Under the pieces are notes generated by a model that was given only the letters and a program-made list of their open reading frames with translations, did not search any database and was not told where the DNA came from. A program made the position numbers and the translations under genes. This document shows positions 19,840 to 28,419 of a DNA stretch of 54,127 nt, in pieces (position 1 is the first letter of the stretch; every line of letters begins with the position of its first letter). Source of the DNA: CALROG01 sp943369755 (GTDB taxonomy: Bacteria > Pseudomonadota > Gammaproteobacteria > Burkholderiales > Burkholderiaceae_C); NCBI GenBank assembly GCA_943369755.1, contig CALROG020000028.1:1-54127 (forward strand), in the 5' to 3' direction.

Positions 19840-20636
19840 GCTTTGAGTTGCAACGCGGCACGGCCCCGCTGCTGGTGAGCATGCCGCATGTGGGCACGCA
19901 GATTCCGGCGGCGCTCAAGCCTGGCTACCAGCCACGCGCCCTGGCGCTGGAAGACACCGACTGGCATCTGCCCCGGCTCTACAACTTTCTGGACGAGCTG
20001 GGCGCCAGCGTGCTGGTGCCCGCCACATCGCGCTACGTGATTGACCTGAACCGCCCGCCCGATGACGCCCCGATGTACCCCGGTGCCGCCAACACCGAGC
20101 TGTGCCCCACGCGCTTCTTTGCCGGAGACCCGCTGTATGCACCGGGCCGCGAGCCAGACGCCGCCGAGCGGCTGCGCCGCCGCGAAACCTTTTGGCAGCC
20201 CTACCACGACGCCTTGCGCGCCGAGCTGGCACGCCTGAAAGCCCAACACGGATTCGCCCTGCTGTGGGACTCGCACAGCATTCGCAGCCAGATCCCCTGG
20301 CTGTTTGAAGGCCGCCTGCCCGACCTGAACATTGGCACGGCCAGTGGTGCGGCGGCGCACAGCGCCATCAGCGACGCGGCGGTTGCGGCCTGTGCCAATG
20401 TGCCGGGCCTGAGCAGCGTGGTGAACGGGCGCTTTAAAGGCGGCTACATCACCCGCCACTACGGCCAGCCTGCCGAGCATGTGCATGCGCTGCAGCTGGA
20501 AAAGTGCCAAAGCCTTTACATGCAAGAGGCCGCGCCTTTTGCCTACGACGACGCCAAAGCCGCGGCCATCCAGCCGGTGCTCAAGGCCATGGTGAGCGCC
20601 GCGCTGAATGCGGCCCAGGCGTTGTATGCCCGGTAA
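19836..20636 (+). CDS. hutG: N-formylglutamate deformylase
   Basis: A 266-residue N-formylglutamate amidohydrolase that releases glutamate and formate, the last step of the five-step (HutF) route. LLVSMPHVGTQIP, DTDWHLPRLY, RYVIDLNRPPDD, LLWDSHSIRSQIP and GGYITRHYGQP are conserved blocks including zinc ligands. ATG 19836 overlaps the hutI stop; the stop overlaps hutF by 11 bp. Presence of HutF next door excludes the alternative formiminoglutamase reading of the name hutG. Confidence 0.93.
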   Translation: MSFELQRGTAPLLVSMPHVGTQIPAALKPGYQPRALALEDTDWHLPRLYNFLDELGASVLVPATSRYVIDLNRPPDDAPMYPGAANTELCPTRFFAGDPLYAPGREPDAAERLRRRETFWQPYHDALRAELARLKAQHGFALLWDSHSIRSQIPWLFEGRLPDLNIGTASGAAAHSAISDAAVAACANVPGLSSVVNGRFKGGYITRHYGQPAEHVHALQLEKCQSLYMQEAAPFAYDDAKAAAIQPVLKAMVSAALNAAQALYAR

Positions 20637-21981
20637 ACAGACCTTTTTTGCGCCCCAGGCCTGGACCGATGGCCGCTGGCAGTACGACGTGCGGCTGGAG
20701 GTGGCTGACGGTTGCTGGCAGTCGGTCACACCTGGTGCCAGCGGGCACGGTGCCAGTGTGTTGCCCGGGGCCGTGCTGCCCGGCGTGGTCAACGCGCACA
20801 GCCATGCCTTTCAGCGTGCCATTGCCGGGCTGACCGAGCGCAGCGCCGGCCAGGCCGACGACTTCTGGAGCTGGCGTGACCGCATGTACAGCGCAGCGCT
20901 GCGCATCACACCGGCGCAACTGGAGGCGATTGCCACCCAGCTCTACGCCGAGCTGCTGGCCGGTGGCTACACCCAGGTTTGCGAGTTTCATTACCTGCAC
21001 AACCAAACCGACGGCCAACCCTACGCCAACCCGCTGGAGCTGTCGATGGCGCTGGTGCGGGCGGCGCAGGCCACCGGCATCGGGCTGACGCTGTTGCCCA
21101 CGCTGTACATGCGCTCGGGTTTTGCGGCCACCGGCCTGCGTGACGACCAGCGCCGCTTTGCCAGCACGCCAGCCGCAGTGCTGCGCTGCGTCGAGGCGGT
21201 GAACGCGCTGGGCCTGGCGCGCATCAACGCCGGGGTGGCCCTGCATTCGCTGCGCGCGGTGGACGCGGGCGCGCTGGCCGAGGTGGCGCAGGCCAGCCAG
21301 CGGGCCGGCTGGCCAGTGCACATCCACATCAGTGAACAGTTGCAAGAGGTCAACGACTGCATTGCCCGGCACGGCCAGCGCCCGATTGAATGGCTGCTGG
21401 CCCATGCGCCGGTGGACGCCCGCTGGAACCTGGTGCATGCCACCCACACCACGCCCGAAGAGCTGCGGGGCTTGCAGGCCAAGGGTGCGGCCATCGTGAT
21501 CTGCCCCAGCACCGAGGCCAACCTGGGCGACGGCGTGTTTGACTTCCCTGGCTGGGCCGGTCTGCAAGGCAGTTGGTCGATTGGCTCGGACAGCCACGTC
21601 ACCCGCTGCTGGACGCAGGAGCTGCGCCTGCTTGAGTATTCGCAACGCCTGGCGCTGCGCCAGCGCAACGTCGCGGCCCGCGCCACCGGCACCGACAGCA
21701 GCGCTGCGGCGCTGCTGCAAGGCAGCATCGGCGGTGCAAGCACTGCAGCGGGGCTGGCGCTGGGCGGGCTGGCGGTCGGGCAGCGGGCTGACTTTTGCGT
21801 GCTGGACGCGCAGGCTGCAGCGCTGGCGGGCATTGCGCGGGCTCAAACTCTGGACGCGCTGGTGTTCTCCAGCCCCGACGCAGCGCTGCACTCTGCCCAT
21901 GTGGCCGGCCAACCGGTTGCGCCCCCCAGCAGCCAGCAGCGAGCCGCTTTCACGCAGGCAATGCAGGCGCTGTGGGCCTGA
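20626..21981 (+). CDS. hutF: Formimidoylglutamate deiminase
   Basis: A 451-residue amidohydrolase converting formimino-glutamate to N-formylglutamate and ammonia. Metal ligands are visible in NAHSHAFQRA (His58, His60), HIHISEQ, HATHTT and GSDSHVTRCW; ERSAGQADDFWSWRDRMY is characteristic of HutF. ATG 20626 lies inside the end of hutG. Last gene of the rightward hut operon; a dispersed repeat copy starts 5 bp after its TGA and may act as a 3' end. It completes the five-enzyme histidine-to-glutamate pathway in this window. Confidence 0.95.
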   Translation: MPGKQTFFAPQAWTDGRWQYDVRLEVADGCWQSVTPGASGHGASVLPGAVLPGVVNAHSHAFQRAIAGLTERSAGQADDFWSWRDRMYSAALRITPAQLEAIATQLYAELLAGGYTQVCEFHYLHNQTDGQPYANPLELSMALVRAAQATGIGLTLLPTLYMRSGFAATGLRDDQRRFASTPAAVLRCVEAVNALGLARINAGVALHSLRAVDAGALAEVAQASQRAGWPVHIHISEQLQEVNDCIARHGQRPIEWLLAHAPVDARWNLVHATHTTPEELRGLQAKGAAIVICPSTEANLGDGVFDFPGWAGLQGSWSIGSDSHVTRCWTQELRLLEYSQRLALRQRNVAARATGTDSSAAALLQGSIGGASTAAGLALGGLAVGQRADFCVLDAQAAALAGIARAQTLDALVFSSPDAALHSAHVAGQPVAPPSSQQRAAFTQAMQALWA

Positions 21982-21985
21982 GCCT

Positions 21986-22040
21986 GCTATCTTTTTTATA
22001 GTGGCTGGCGCAATCTGTATGCGGGCTAGAGGCTGGTTTT
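21986..22040 (+). repeat. Dispersed ~55-bp repeat, copy B (hutF-araC junction)
   Basis: It reads GCTAT...TATAGTGGCTGGCGCAAT, then ATGCGGGCTAGAGGCTGG, homologous to copies A, C and D. The right part supplies the last codons and the TAG stop (22026-22028, minus) of the AraC-family gene. Confidence 0.75.
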
Positions 22041-22925
22041 GCCTTGAAAATGGCTCGGTGGCTGGCCCATGGCGGCCTTGAACATCGCGGTAAAGGCGCT
22101 GTCGCTGGTGTAGCCGCTGGCCGCTGCCACCTGGCCCACCGGCGTGCCCCGCGCCAGCAAGGGCAGGGCGTGGGCCAGGATGGCCTGTTGGCGCCACTGC
22201 TGGTAGCTCAGCCCCAGGCCGTCGCGAAACAGCCGCGTCACAGTGCGCTCGCTCGCACCAAATTCGCTGGCCCATTCGGCCAGGGTGGCCCGCTCGGAGG
22301 GTGCACGCAGCACCGCGTCGCAGAGCGCCCGCAGGCGCTTGTCGCCGGTATGCGGGTGCGGCATGGGCACACCCAGCGCCTGGGTGTTGGCGCTGGCAAG
22401 CTCGTCCATCACCAGAGCGGCCAGCCGCGCTTCACGCGCCTGGGGCAGCGCTGTTTTGGCCGGTGCGTCCAGTGCCTGAACCAGTTCGCGCAACAGCGGG
22501 CTGACCACAATCATGCGGCAGCCGGCCCAGCCCGCAGGCGTGACGCTGGCGTCCATGTACAGCGTGCGGAACTCCGCCGCCTCCAGCACATGGATGGCGT
22601 GACGGGCACCCGGCGCAATCCACACCGCGCGCGACGGCGGCACGATGTAGGTCACTTCATCGGGGGTTGACGCCGTTACCTGCACCATCCCGCTGGCGCA
22701 ATAGGCCAGCTGCGCCCAGGCGTGGTGATGGGGCTCAAAGTGGGTGTCGGCCGGCATGGTGCGGGCGCGCACCCGTACCGGGCGCGCCAGGCTGGGCGTA
22801 AACGGGTCGGTGTCGCCCACCGGGGTGAGTTGCCTTCCCAAGGCGGCAGCGGCCCCCCCACGCGGGCGCAGGCTACTTGCGGCGGAGCGCTGCCGAGGGG
22901 CTGGCGAATGGGCTGAAGAGGGCAT
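22026..22925 (-). CDS. AraC-family transcriptional regulator
   Basis: A 299-residue regulator: N-terminal cupin-like sensor (FEPHHHAWAQLAYCASG, IVPPSRAVWIAPGARHAI) and two C-terminal helix-turn-helix units (LAEWASEFGASERTVTRLF and VGQVAAASGYTSDSAFTAMF). ATG 22925 is chosen because it leaves a 79-bp divergent spacer to the MFS gene; the frame is open beyond 23162, but over the MFS coding region. A shorter start at MPADTHFEPHHH is possible, since the first 55 residues are low in conservation. The C-terminal HFQGKTSL is partly encoded by a repeat copy. It probably controls the divergent transporter. Confidence 0.88.
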   Translation of the reverse strand: MPSSAHSPAPRQRSAASSLRPRGGAAAALGRQLTPVGDTDPFTPSLARPVRVRARTMPADTHFEPHHHAWAQLAYCASGMVQVTASTPDEVTYIVPPSRAVWIAPGARHAIHVLEAAEFRTLYMDASVTPAGWAGCRMIVVSPLLRELVQALDAPAKTALPQAREARLAALVMDELASANTQALGVPMPHPHTGDKRLRALCDAVLRAPSERATLAEWASEFGASERTVTRLFRDGLGLSYQQWRQQAILAHALPLLARGTPVGQVAAASGYTSDSAFTAMFKAAMGQPPSHFQGKTSL

Positions 22926-23004
22926 GGTGGTTTGGCGCAAATTCGACGAAAGCTGTCGTTTCATCGCATTCCAGAAAATCCAGCCCGATACTACGATAGC
23001 CGTC

Positions 23005-24261
23005 ATGAGCATTGCAAGCACCCTGAACCTGCCGCCCGGCGGCCCTGTCAGCCTGCGCCAGGACGCGCGAGTCATCGGCCTGGTGGGCCTGGCGCACCTG
23101 GTCAGCCACTTCAGCCAGTTGTTGCTGGCACCGCTGTTCCCCTGGCTGAAAGACGAGCTCAACGCCAGCTACACCGAGCTGGGCTTTTTGATGACGTTGT
23201 TCTTCGTGGTCTCGTGCGCGGTGCAGGCGGCGTCGGGCTTTCTGGTGGACCGCCATGGCCCGCGCCCGATTCTGTTTGCGGGCCTGGCGCTGCTGGGTTT
23301 GGCCGCCTTTGGTTTTGCTGCCAGCACCGGCTACTGGGCCATGGCTTTCTTCTCCGTGGTGGCGGGCGTGGGCAACGGTGTATTTCATCCGGTGGACTAC
23401 ACCTTGCTGAACCGCAAGGTCAGCGCGCCACGCCTGGGCCATGCCTACAGCATGCACGGCATCACCGGCAGCCTGGGCTGGGCGCTGGCCCCCGCCATGC
23501 TGGTACCACTGGCGCTGGCGTTCTCCTGGCGGGTAGCGCTGGCCGGCGCGGGCGTACTGATTTTCAGCGTGATGGCCGTGCTGTGGTTCAACCGCCAAAC
23601 GCTGACGCTGCCGGCTGCTGCGCCCAGCAGCCCTGCGGCCCGCGTCAGCGGCCAGGCCCGTGCCGAGGGCAGCTTTGACTTCTTGCGCATTCCGGCGGTG
23701 TGGATGTGCTTTGCCTTCTTCTTTTTGTACGCCATCGTCATTAGCGTGGTGCAGGCCTTTGCGCCAGAGGCTGCGCGCCAGCTCCATGGCGTGCCGCTGG
23801 CCTGGGCTGCGATGTGCCTCACCGTGTACATGGTGTGTGCCGCCGGGGGCATGGTGCTGGGCGGCTTTCTGGCCGCTGACCCGTCGCGCTGCGAGCGCAT
23901 TGTGGGCATGGGCTTTGGCGTGGCGGCGTTGGTGGCGTTGACCCTGGCGCTGGCGCGGCTGCCCGCGCTGGCCGTGCCGGTGCTGTTTGGCCTGATGGGC
24001 TTTGCCTCGGGCATTGCCGGGCCGTCACGCGACCTGCTGGTCAAGAAGTCCACCCCCGACAACGCCACCGGGCGAGTCTATGGCGTGGTGTATTCGGGTC
24101 TGGACATCGGGCAAGCGGCGGCTCCGCTGGTTTTTGGGGCGCTGATGGACCAGCATCAATACACCAGCGTGCTGGTGGGCCTGGCCCTGGTGCAGGCGGC
24201 GCTGATCGCCAGTGCCTTCAATGTGCGCAGGGTTCGGCGCAGCGCCGCTGTGCCAGCGTAG
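23005..24261 (+). CDS. MFS transporter
   Basis: A 418-residue permease with about 12 helices. The MFS loop 2-3 motif is seen as GFLVDRHGPRPILFAG, and MHGITGSLGWALAPA lies in helix 5. Substrate unknown; it resembles FsrR/fosmidomycin-resistance-like MFS proteins, but that is only an impression. ATG 23005 follows a spacer with no strong ribosome site; upstream in-frame starts overlap the AraC gene. It is divergent from the AraC regulator, which likely controls it. Confidence 0.87.
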   Translation: MSIASTLNLPPGGPVSLRQDARVIGLVGLAHLVSHFSQLLLAPLFPWLKDELNASYTELGFLMTLFFVVSCAVQAASGFLVDRHGPRPILFAGLALLGLAAFGFAASTGYWAMAFFSVVAGVGNGVFHPVDYTLLNRKVSAPRLGHAYSMHGITGSLGWALAPAMLVPLALAFSWRVALAGAGVLIFSVMAVLWFNRQTLTLPAAAPSSPAARVSGQARAEGSFDFLRIPAVWMCFAFFFLYAIVISVVQAFAPEAARQLHGVPLAWAAMCLTVYMVCAAGGMVLGGFLAADPSRCERIVGMGFGVAALVALTLALARLPALAVPVLFGLMGFASGIAGPSRDLLVKKSTPDNATGRVYGVVYSGLDIGQAAAPLVFGALMDQHQYTSVLVGLALVQAALIASAFNVRRVRRSAAVPA

Positions 24262-24282
24262 CGCCCGCCCACGGCGGGGGCT

Positions 24283-24445
24283 TAGGGCCTGTTAACGCTA
24301 TTGATGCCAGATGCGTTGCGGATCAAAAAGGTCATGCGCAAGGCGCGAAACGCAGCCGGACTTGATGTCCGGCAAGGCTTCGCAACGCGGCGCATGGACT
24401 TTTTAACCACGTTCGCACTGGCATCAATAGTGTTAACAGGCCCTA
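24283..24445. repeat. 163-bp element with 28-bp terminal inverted repeats (MITE/REP-like)
   Basis: The ends 24283-24310 and 24418-24445 (TAGGGCCTGTTAAC ... GTTAACAGGCCCTA) are inverted copies with one mismatch in 28. Inside, AAAAAGGTCATGCGC and GCGCATGGACTTTTT pair imperfectly, and GCCGGAC/GTCCGGC forms a central hairpin, so the whole unit can fold into one long stem. No coding capacity. No target-site duplication longer than 2-3 bp is evident. The right end supplies the stop codon of the next gene. Confidence 0.8.
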
Positions 24446-24721
24446 GTCTTTGAGCGAGTCGAGCATGCTGTTCATGTTGAACGGGTGCCAGTTGGCGTTC
24501 ATGCCCGAGATTGCTTCCCGGGCCCGGAATTCGGCGCTTTCCAGGGCCTGGCTTTCAGACGAATACAAGTGGTGGCTGCGCACCTTGTGTTGCGCGTCGA
24601 TTCCGCGCGTTGCCTCCGGCCGGACCAGGCAAATTTTGGCAAAACCAACGAACTCGTTGCCGCTTTCCACGGTGTAGGCCGCGATGAAGTAGCCCTTGAA
24701 CGGGCCGCTGATTCTTTCCAT
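24443..24721 (-). CDS. Conserved hypothetical small protein
   Basis: A 92-residue soluble protein (MERISGPFKGYFIAAYTVES) with a beta-rich start and a C-terminal helix region. I recall similar short proteins in other betaproteobacteria but know no function. Its TAG stop straddles the end of the inverted-repeat element (24443-24445), so insertion of that element may have cut or replaced the original C-terminus after LKD. No operon partner; the region to its right (24722-24862) holds no gene. Confidence 0.65.
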   Translation of the reverse strand: MERISGPFKGYFIAAYTVESGNEFVGFAKICLVRPEATRGIDAQHKVRSHHLYSSESQALESAEFRAREAISGMNANWHPFNMNSMLDSLKD

Positions 24722-24862
24722 GGCGTGATGTTTCCTCGGCGCGAGTATGAATCAGTAACTGCCCCAGGGTTAATTCAAATGGTTACGAAAAGCGTGCACT
24801 TGCAACGGGCAAGCAAGCAGCAACATCCCTTCCATCGACGTCACCCTGCAGGATAGCAATCG

Positions 24863-25135
24863 ATGGCACTGCAAAGCCAGTTGTTCAGCAAGCATGAACC
24901 CGACAACTAAGACACCCGCCCGACCCTGGGCGCGGTGGTATCGGCCAGCGCGCCGAAAGCCCTGGAAAGCAGGCTCAACGTGGGCCCCAACATCAGTTCA
25001 AGGCGCGGAGATCACCGATTGCGACACGCTGGTGCTGGAAGGCTCAATCGAGGCGACCATGGACTCGCGCGTGATCCGGATCTCCGAGCGCGGTCAACTG
25101 TCAGGCGGAATCTCGGTCGGCACCGCAGCCGTGGT
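24863..25135 (+). pseudogene. Bactofilin gene remnant
   Basis: ATG 24863 gives MALQSQLFSKHEPDN and then TAA at 24908-24910. The same frame continues VVSASAPKALESRLNVGPNIS, a shift near 25000 moves to another frame, and GAEITDCDTLVLEGSIEATM plus DSRVIRISERGQLSGG follow, which is clear bactofilin (DUF583/CcmA) core sequence. After about 25130 similarity ends, leaving roughly half the domain. A premature stop, a frameshift and a missing 3' end together make this a decayed gene. The minus-strand secreted-protein gene ends 44 bp further on. Confidence 0.75.
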
Positions 25136-25178
25136 GTCGCGTGCGGGCGACGCACTGCGCGCGGCAGTTTGGTCAGAC

Positions 25179-26186
25179 TTACTGGCAGACCTGGTACAGC
25201 GCCGGGTCTGCCACGCAGGTGCTGCCGTAGGTGACCAACGCGGTGGACGGCGCCAGGCAGTTGCCGGCTACAACCGTGGACGTGCTGCAGCGCCAGCAGC
25301 CGCCGAAGCCAAACACGCGACAGCTCACATCAAACTGGCAGTAGTAGCAGGCCGACGACGCGGGCGGTGCGGTGGTGCAGGCCTGTGTGGTCACCGGTGT
25401 GCCGTTGCAGTTGGCGGGTGTTGTGGACAGCACCGAACGGGCTTGCTGGCCTGCGGCGCACACGCTCCAGCCAGAGTAGGTGTAAGTGCAGGCCACCGGC
25501 GCCGGGTTGACCGTGATGCTGGTCTGGGGGCACGGCGTGGTCATGACGCGGGTGATGGTGTCGGTGGCGCAGATGCCGAAGGTGTAGCTGCGCGCTGCCT
25601 GGTTGCCCTGCAAATCGGTGCGGCCGGTTGCGGTGGCACGACCGCTGAGCGCGCCATTGATGTCGAGCGTGAAACCACCGGGCAGCGCGCCGTTGGCCAG
25701 TGTGTCCATGGTGTAGGTATAGCGTGACGGTGGGGCCACAGCAGCCACGACGTTGGCCGAATAGCTCTGACCGACTGTGGCGTCGGGAAGCGGGTTGACC
25801 AGGGCCAGCACCGGCGCGGCATGGATGGAAGTGGCCGCTCCAATGCCCAACACAGCACCGATCGTTATCACCACGTTGGTGTACGTCAATGAGCCAACCG
25901 TCACCGACGGGATAGTGAGCTGGTTGGTGATCGGGTTGAAGCTGTCTACCGAGCTCGTCGGCGACCCCGCGCCAATGCTGAGCACCGCACCGACCGAGAT
26001 GCGGACGTTGGAATAGGCAGTGTTGCCCACCACCACCAAGGGAATCGTCAGGATGTTGTGGGTGGCGTCAAACGTGTCAGCAGCCTGGGCGGCGGGCACC
26101 CAAAGACCCGCCAGCAGGCAGGCTAGCCAACCCCAGGGGCGCAGAAGGCCCAAGGTGAAAAATCGGATGGCGCAAAGTTGCTTCAC
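25179..26186 (-). CDS. Secreted protein with tandem beta repeats, Ig-like and thrombospondin-like segments
   Basis: A 335-residue exported protein with signal peptide ending GLWVPAAQA. Residues about 37-120 hold two tandem units of about 45 residues with the pattern DxF-x(4)-N-x-LTIP-x-V-x-VG-x(3)-Y-x-NV-x-I-x(2)-GAVL-x-IGA. They are followed by a putative Ig domain (LPDATVGQSYSANVVAAVAP), a thrombospondin-1-like WSVC...C segment, and a Cys-rich tail (ACYYCQFDVSCRVFGFGGCW). It looks like a surface or adhesive protein. I do not recognise the whole architecture; no neighbour explains its role. Gene starts at ATG 26186. Confidence 0.7.
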   Translation of the reverse strand: MKQLCAIRFFTLGLLRPWGWLACLLAGLWVPAAQAADTFDATHNILTIPLVVVGNTAYSNVRISVGAVLSIGAGSPTSSVDSFNPITNQLTIPSVTVGSLTYTNVVITIGAVLGIGAATSIHAAPVLALVNPLPDATVGQSYSANVVAAVAPPSRYTYTMDTLANGALPGGFTLDINGALSGRATATGRTDLQGNQAARSYTFGICATDTITRVMTTPCPQTSITVNPAPVACTYTYSGWSVCAAGQQARSVLSTTPANCNGTPVTTQACTTAPPASSACYYCQFDVSCRVFGFGGCWRCSTSTVVAGNCLAPSTALVTYGSTCVADPALYQVCQ

Positions 26187-26265
26187 GGAAGTCCCTCGCG
26201 GGTGTTCCTGCCATGGTGTGCCTGCCGGTCAACAGTTTCTATGCGCCAGATCAAGCCGCCCGCAT

Positions 26266-27144
26266 TCAGACGGCTTGGCTGTGTCGCTGGATGCAGGTGT
26301 CCAGCACCTCGCCCGCGTCGCGCTGCCACCAGTTGGCGGCGGAGAAAATTTCTACCTCGCTGTAGCCGGCGAAGCCCTGTGCTTCAACCCAGCCGCGGAT
26401 GCGCGCAATGTCGATCACGCCGTCGCCCATCATGCCGCGGTCCAGCAGCAAGTCGGTGGTGGGGGTGAGCCAGTCGCACACATGAAACGCCAGCAGCCGC
26501 TTTTGCCCGGCCCGCACGATCTGGCTTTGCAGCTTGGGGTCCCACCAGCAGTGGTACACATCCAGCGCGACGCCCAACGCCCCCGACTGGGTCGGGTCCA
26601 GTGCGTCGCACACATCGAGTGCCTGCTCCAGCGTGTTGATGCAGGCGCGGTCGGCGGCGTACATCGGGTGCAGCGGCTCGATAGCCAGTGGCATTTGGCA
26701 ACTGCGCGCGTAGGCCAGCAGCCGGGCAATGCCGTCAGTGACCTGGCTGCGCGCCAGCGCAATGTCTTTGTGCGCGGCGCGGCCGTCCAGCGCGCCAGGC
26801 AGGCCGCCGACCACCAGCACCAGACAGGGGGCACCCAGTGCACAAGCTTCGTCTACCGCGCGGCGGTTGTCGTCATGCGCGGCCTGCAAGCCTGCGGCGT
26901 CAGTGGCCGGGAACATGCCGCCTCGGCAATAGCCAGAGAGTTCCAGTCCGTGCGCTCTGATGAGTTTTGCGATGGTGTCCAGCCCGGCAGCCGCCACCTG
27001 GTCACGCCATGGTGCGATGGCCCGAATGCCGCGCCGGGCGCAGGCCTCAATGATGTCGGTCAGCGGCAAGTCCTGGCCGCGGCTTTTACGCACCGTGGCG
27101 GTGTTGATGGACAGCCAGCGGTGGTCTTTTGAGAAGTCACGCAT
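26266..27144 (-). CDS. Sugar phosphate isomerase/epimerase family (TIM barrel, AP endonuclease 2-like)
   Basis: A 292-residue TIM-barrel protein of the xylose-isomerase-like family: NTATVRKS at strand 1, GIRAIAPWRDQV, LELSGYCRGGMFPA, LAIEPLHPMYAADRA (metal-binding Glu), GVALDVYHCWWDP (metal-binding Asp/His) and GYSEVEIFSA (Glu) line up as typical metal ligands. It probably isomerises or dehydrates a keto-sugar or polyol. ATG 27144 touches the stop of the DUF993 gene by one base, so the two are coupled. Last gene of the leftward catabolic operon 30596-26266. Confidence 0.82.
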   Translation of the reverse strand: MRDFSKDHRWLSINTATVRKSRGQDLPLTDIIEACARRGIRAIAPWRDQVAAAGLDTIAKLIRAHGLELSGYCRGGMFPATDAAGLQAAHDDNRRAVDEACALGAPCLVLVVGGLPGALDGRAAHKDIALARSQVTDGIARLLAYARSCQMPLAIEPLHPMYAADRACINTLEQALDVCDALDPTQSGALGVALDVYHCWWDPKLQSQIVRAGQKRLLAFHVCDWLTPTTDLLLDRGMMGDGVIDIARIRGWVEAQGFAGYSEVEIFSAANWWQRDAGEVLDTCIQRHSQAV

Positions 27145-28343
27145 CAGGCTTCGACCCCGTGAAGCGCGAGCAGCGTCTTCATGCGGTGTACGGCCAGCCC
27201 AGGCTGCTCCAGTAGATGCGCGGCGTCGGCCAGGCGGAAGAGCTCGGCCAGGTGTACCAGCGAGCGGGTGCTTTGCTGGCCGCCGACCATGGTGAAGTGG
27301 CTCTGATGCCCGTTGAGCCAGGCCATGAAGACCACTCCGGTTTTATAAAAGCGTGTGGGCGCCGCAAAGATGTGGCGCGACAGCGGCACCGTGGGGCCAA
27401 GGATGGCGTGGAACCGGGCTTCGTCGCCCTGCGCCAATGCGCCCAGCGCGGCGCTGGCGGCCGGAGCAATGGCGTCAAAAATACCCAGCAGCGCGTCGCT
27501 CTTGCCGTGGGTGGGCTCGCTGCCATAGCCGTCACCGGCAATCAGTTCGGCGTAGTTGAAGTCGTCACCGGTGTACATCCGCACGCCGGCCGCGAGCCGG
27601 CGGCGCATGGCAATTTCTTTGTCTTTGTCGAGCAACGAGATCTTGATGCCGTCTACCTTGTGCGGGTGGGCCGCAATGATGCCCAGCGCGGTGTTCATGC
27701 CGCTGTCCGGGTCGTTGCTGCCCCAGTAGCCTTTGAGGGCAGGGTCGAACATGTCGCCCAGCCAGTGCAACACCACCGGCTGCTTTGACTGACTCAGGAT
27801 TCGGTCGTACACCCGTTCATAGTCGGCGGGGCTGCGGGCCACGCGGGCCAGCGCCCGGCTGGCCATGACGATCAGCTTGCCGCCGAGCCTTTCGATGGCT
27901 TGCATCTGAGTCTCGTAACCGGCAATCACTTCATCGACGGTCTTCACCTCGTCCAGCACAAGGTGGTCGGTGCCACAGCCGGACGCCACCATCGCACCGG
28001 GCATATCTTTGGCCGCGTCCAGTGACCTTCGGATGAGCTCCAGTGAAGTAGGCCAGTCCAGCCCCATGCCGCGCTGCGCCGTGTCCATGGCCTCGGCCAC
28101 GCCCAGGCCCAGCGACCACAGATGTTGGCGGTACGCGATGGTTGCGTCCCAGTCCAGCGCGCAATCCAGCCAGGGGTCAGTCGCGGCGCGCGGGTCGGCA
28201 ACCACATGCGCAGCGGAATAGGCAATGCGGTTGAAGCGGGGCGTGGCTTTGGCCCCGTCTGCAGCGCGCACAGGTGCCTCGCCGGTCAGGGTGTAGCGGG
28301 CCAGGGTGCCGTTGGCCAGGGGTAGTTGCAGCTGCAAGCTCAT
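27144..28343 (-). CDS. DUF993 family protein (dihydrodipicolinate-synthase-like)
   Basis: A 399-residue protein of DUF993, a TIM-barrel group distantly related to DapA-type aldolases. VASGCGTDHL, GGKLIVMASRALARVA, KQPVVLHWLGDMFDPALKGYWG, VDGIKISLLDKDKEI (with the candidate Schiff-base lysine in GIKIS) and MYTGDDFNYAELIAGDG are strongly patterned blocks. A pyruvate- or keto-acid-dependent lyase reaction is plausible but untested. It follows the Gfo/Idh gene after 63 bp containing a dispersed repeat, and its stop overlaps the next start. No clear Shine-Dalgarno precedes ATG 28343. Confidence 0.85.
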   Translation of the reverse strand: MSLQLQLPLANGTLARYTLTGEAPVRAADGAKATPRFNRIAYSAAHVVADPRAATDPWLDCALDWDATIAYRQHLWSLGLGVAEAMDTAQRGMGLDWPTSLELIRRSLDAAKDMPGAMVASGCGTDHLVLDEVKTVDEVIAGYETQMQAIERLGGKLIVMASRALARVARSPADYERVYDRILSQSKQPVVLHWLGDMFDPALKGYWGSNDPDSGMNTALGIIAAHPHKVDGIKISLLDKDKEIAMRRRLAAGVRMYTGDDFNYAELIAGDGYGSEPTHGKSDALLGIFDAIAPAASAALGALAQGDEARFHAILGPTVPLSRHIFAAPTRFYKTGVVFMAWLNGHQSHFTMVGGQQSTRSLVHLAELFRLADAAHLLEQPGLAVHRMKTLLALHGVEA

Positions 28344-28364
28344 GATTTAAGGGGGGTTTTCGGG

Positions 28365-28419
28365 TAAATCAGGCTGTAGCCCGCATGGGAATTGCGCGAG
28401 CCACTATCAAATGTGTAGC
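28365..28419 (-). repeat. Dispersed ~55-bp repeat, copy C
   Basis: On the minus strand it reads GCTACACATTTGATAGTGGC, then TCGCGCAATTCCCATGCGGG and CTACAGCCTGATTT, the closest match to copy A. The TTGATAG block supplies the TGA stop (28407-28409) of the Gfo/Idh gene, so the end of that gene (LQTLHI) is repeat-derived. Confidence 0.78.

Noticed and set aside
20581..22275. Open frame of 564 codons antisense to hutF
   Set aside because: It spans the end of the AraC gene and all of hutF on the wrong strand, has no recognisable motif, and no ribosome site.
22541..22577. CRP-like or other classical operators between the AraC and MFS genes
   Set aside because: I looked for a symmetrical site in and near the divergent spacer (22926-23004) and saw none clear enough to report.
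24894..25727. Open frame of 277 codons starting in the bactofilin relic
   Set aside because: Only about 45 residues are bactofilin-like; the rest is antisense to the secreted repeat protein. It is a chance fusion of a decayed gene and a shadow frame.
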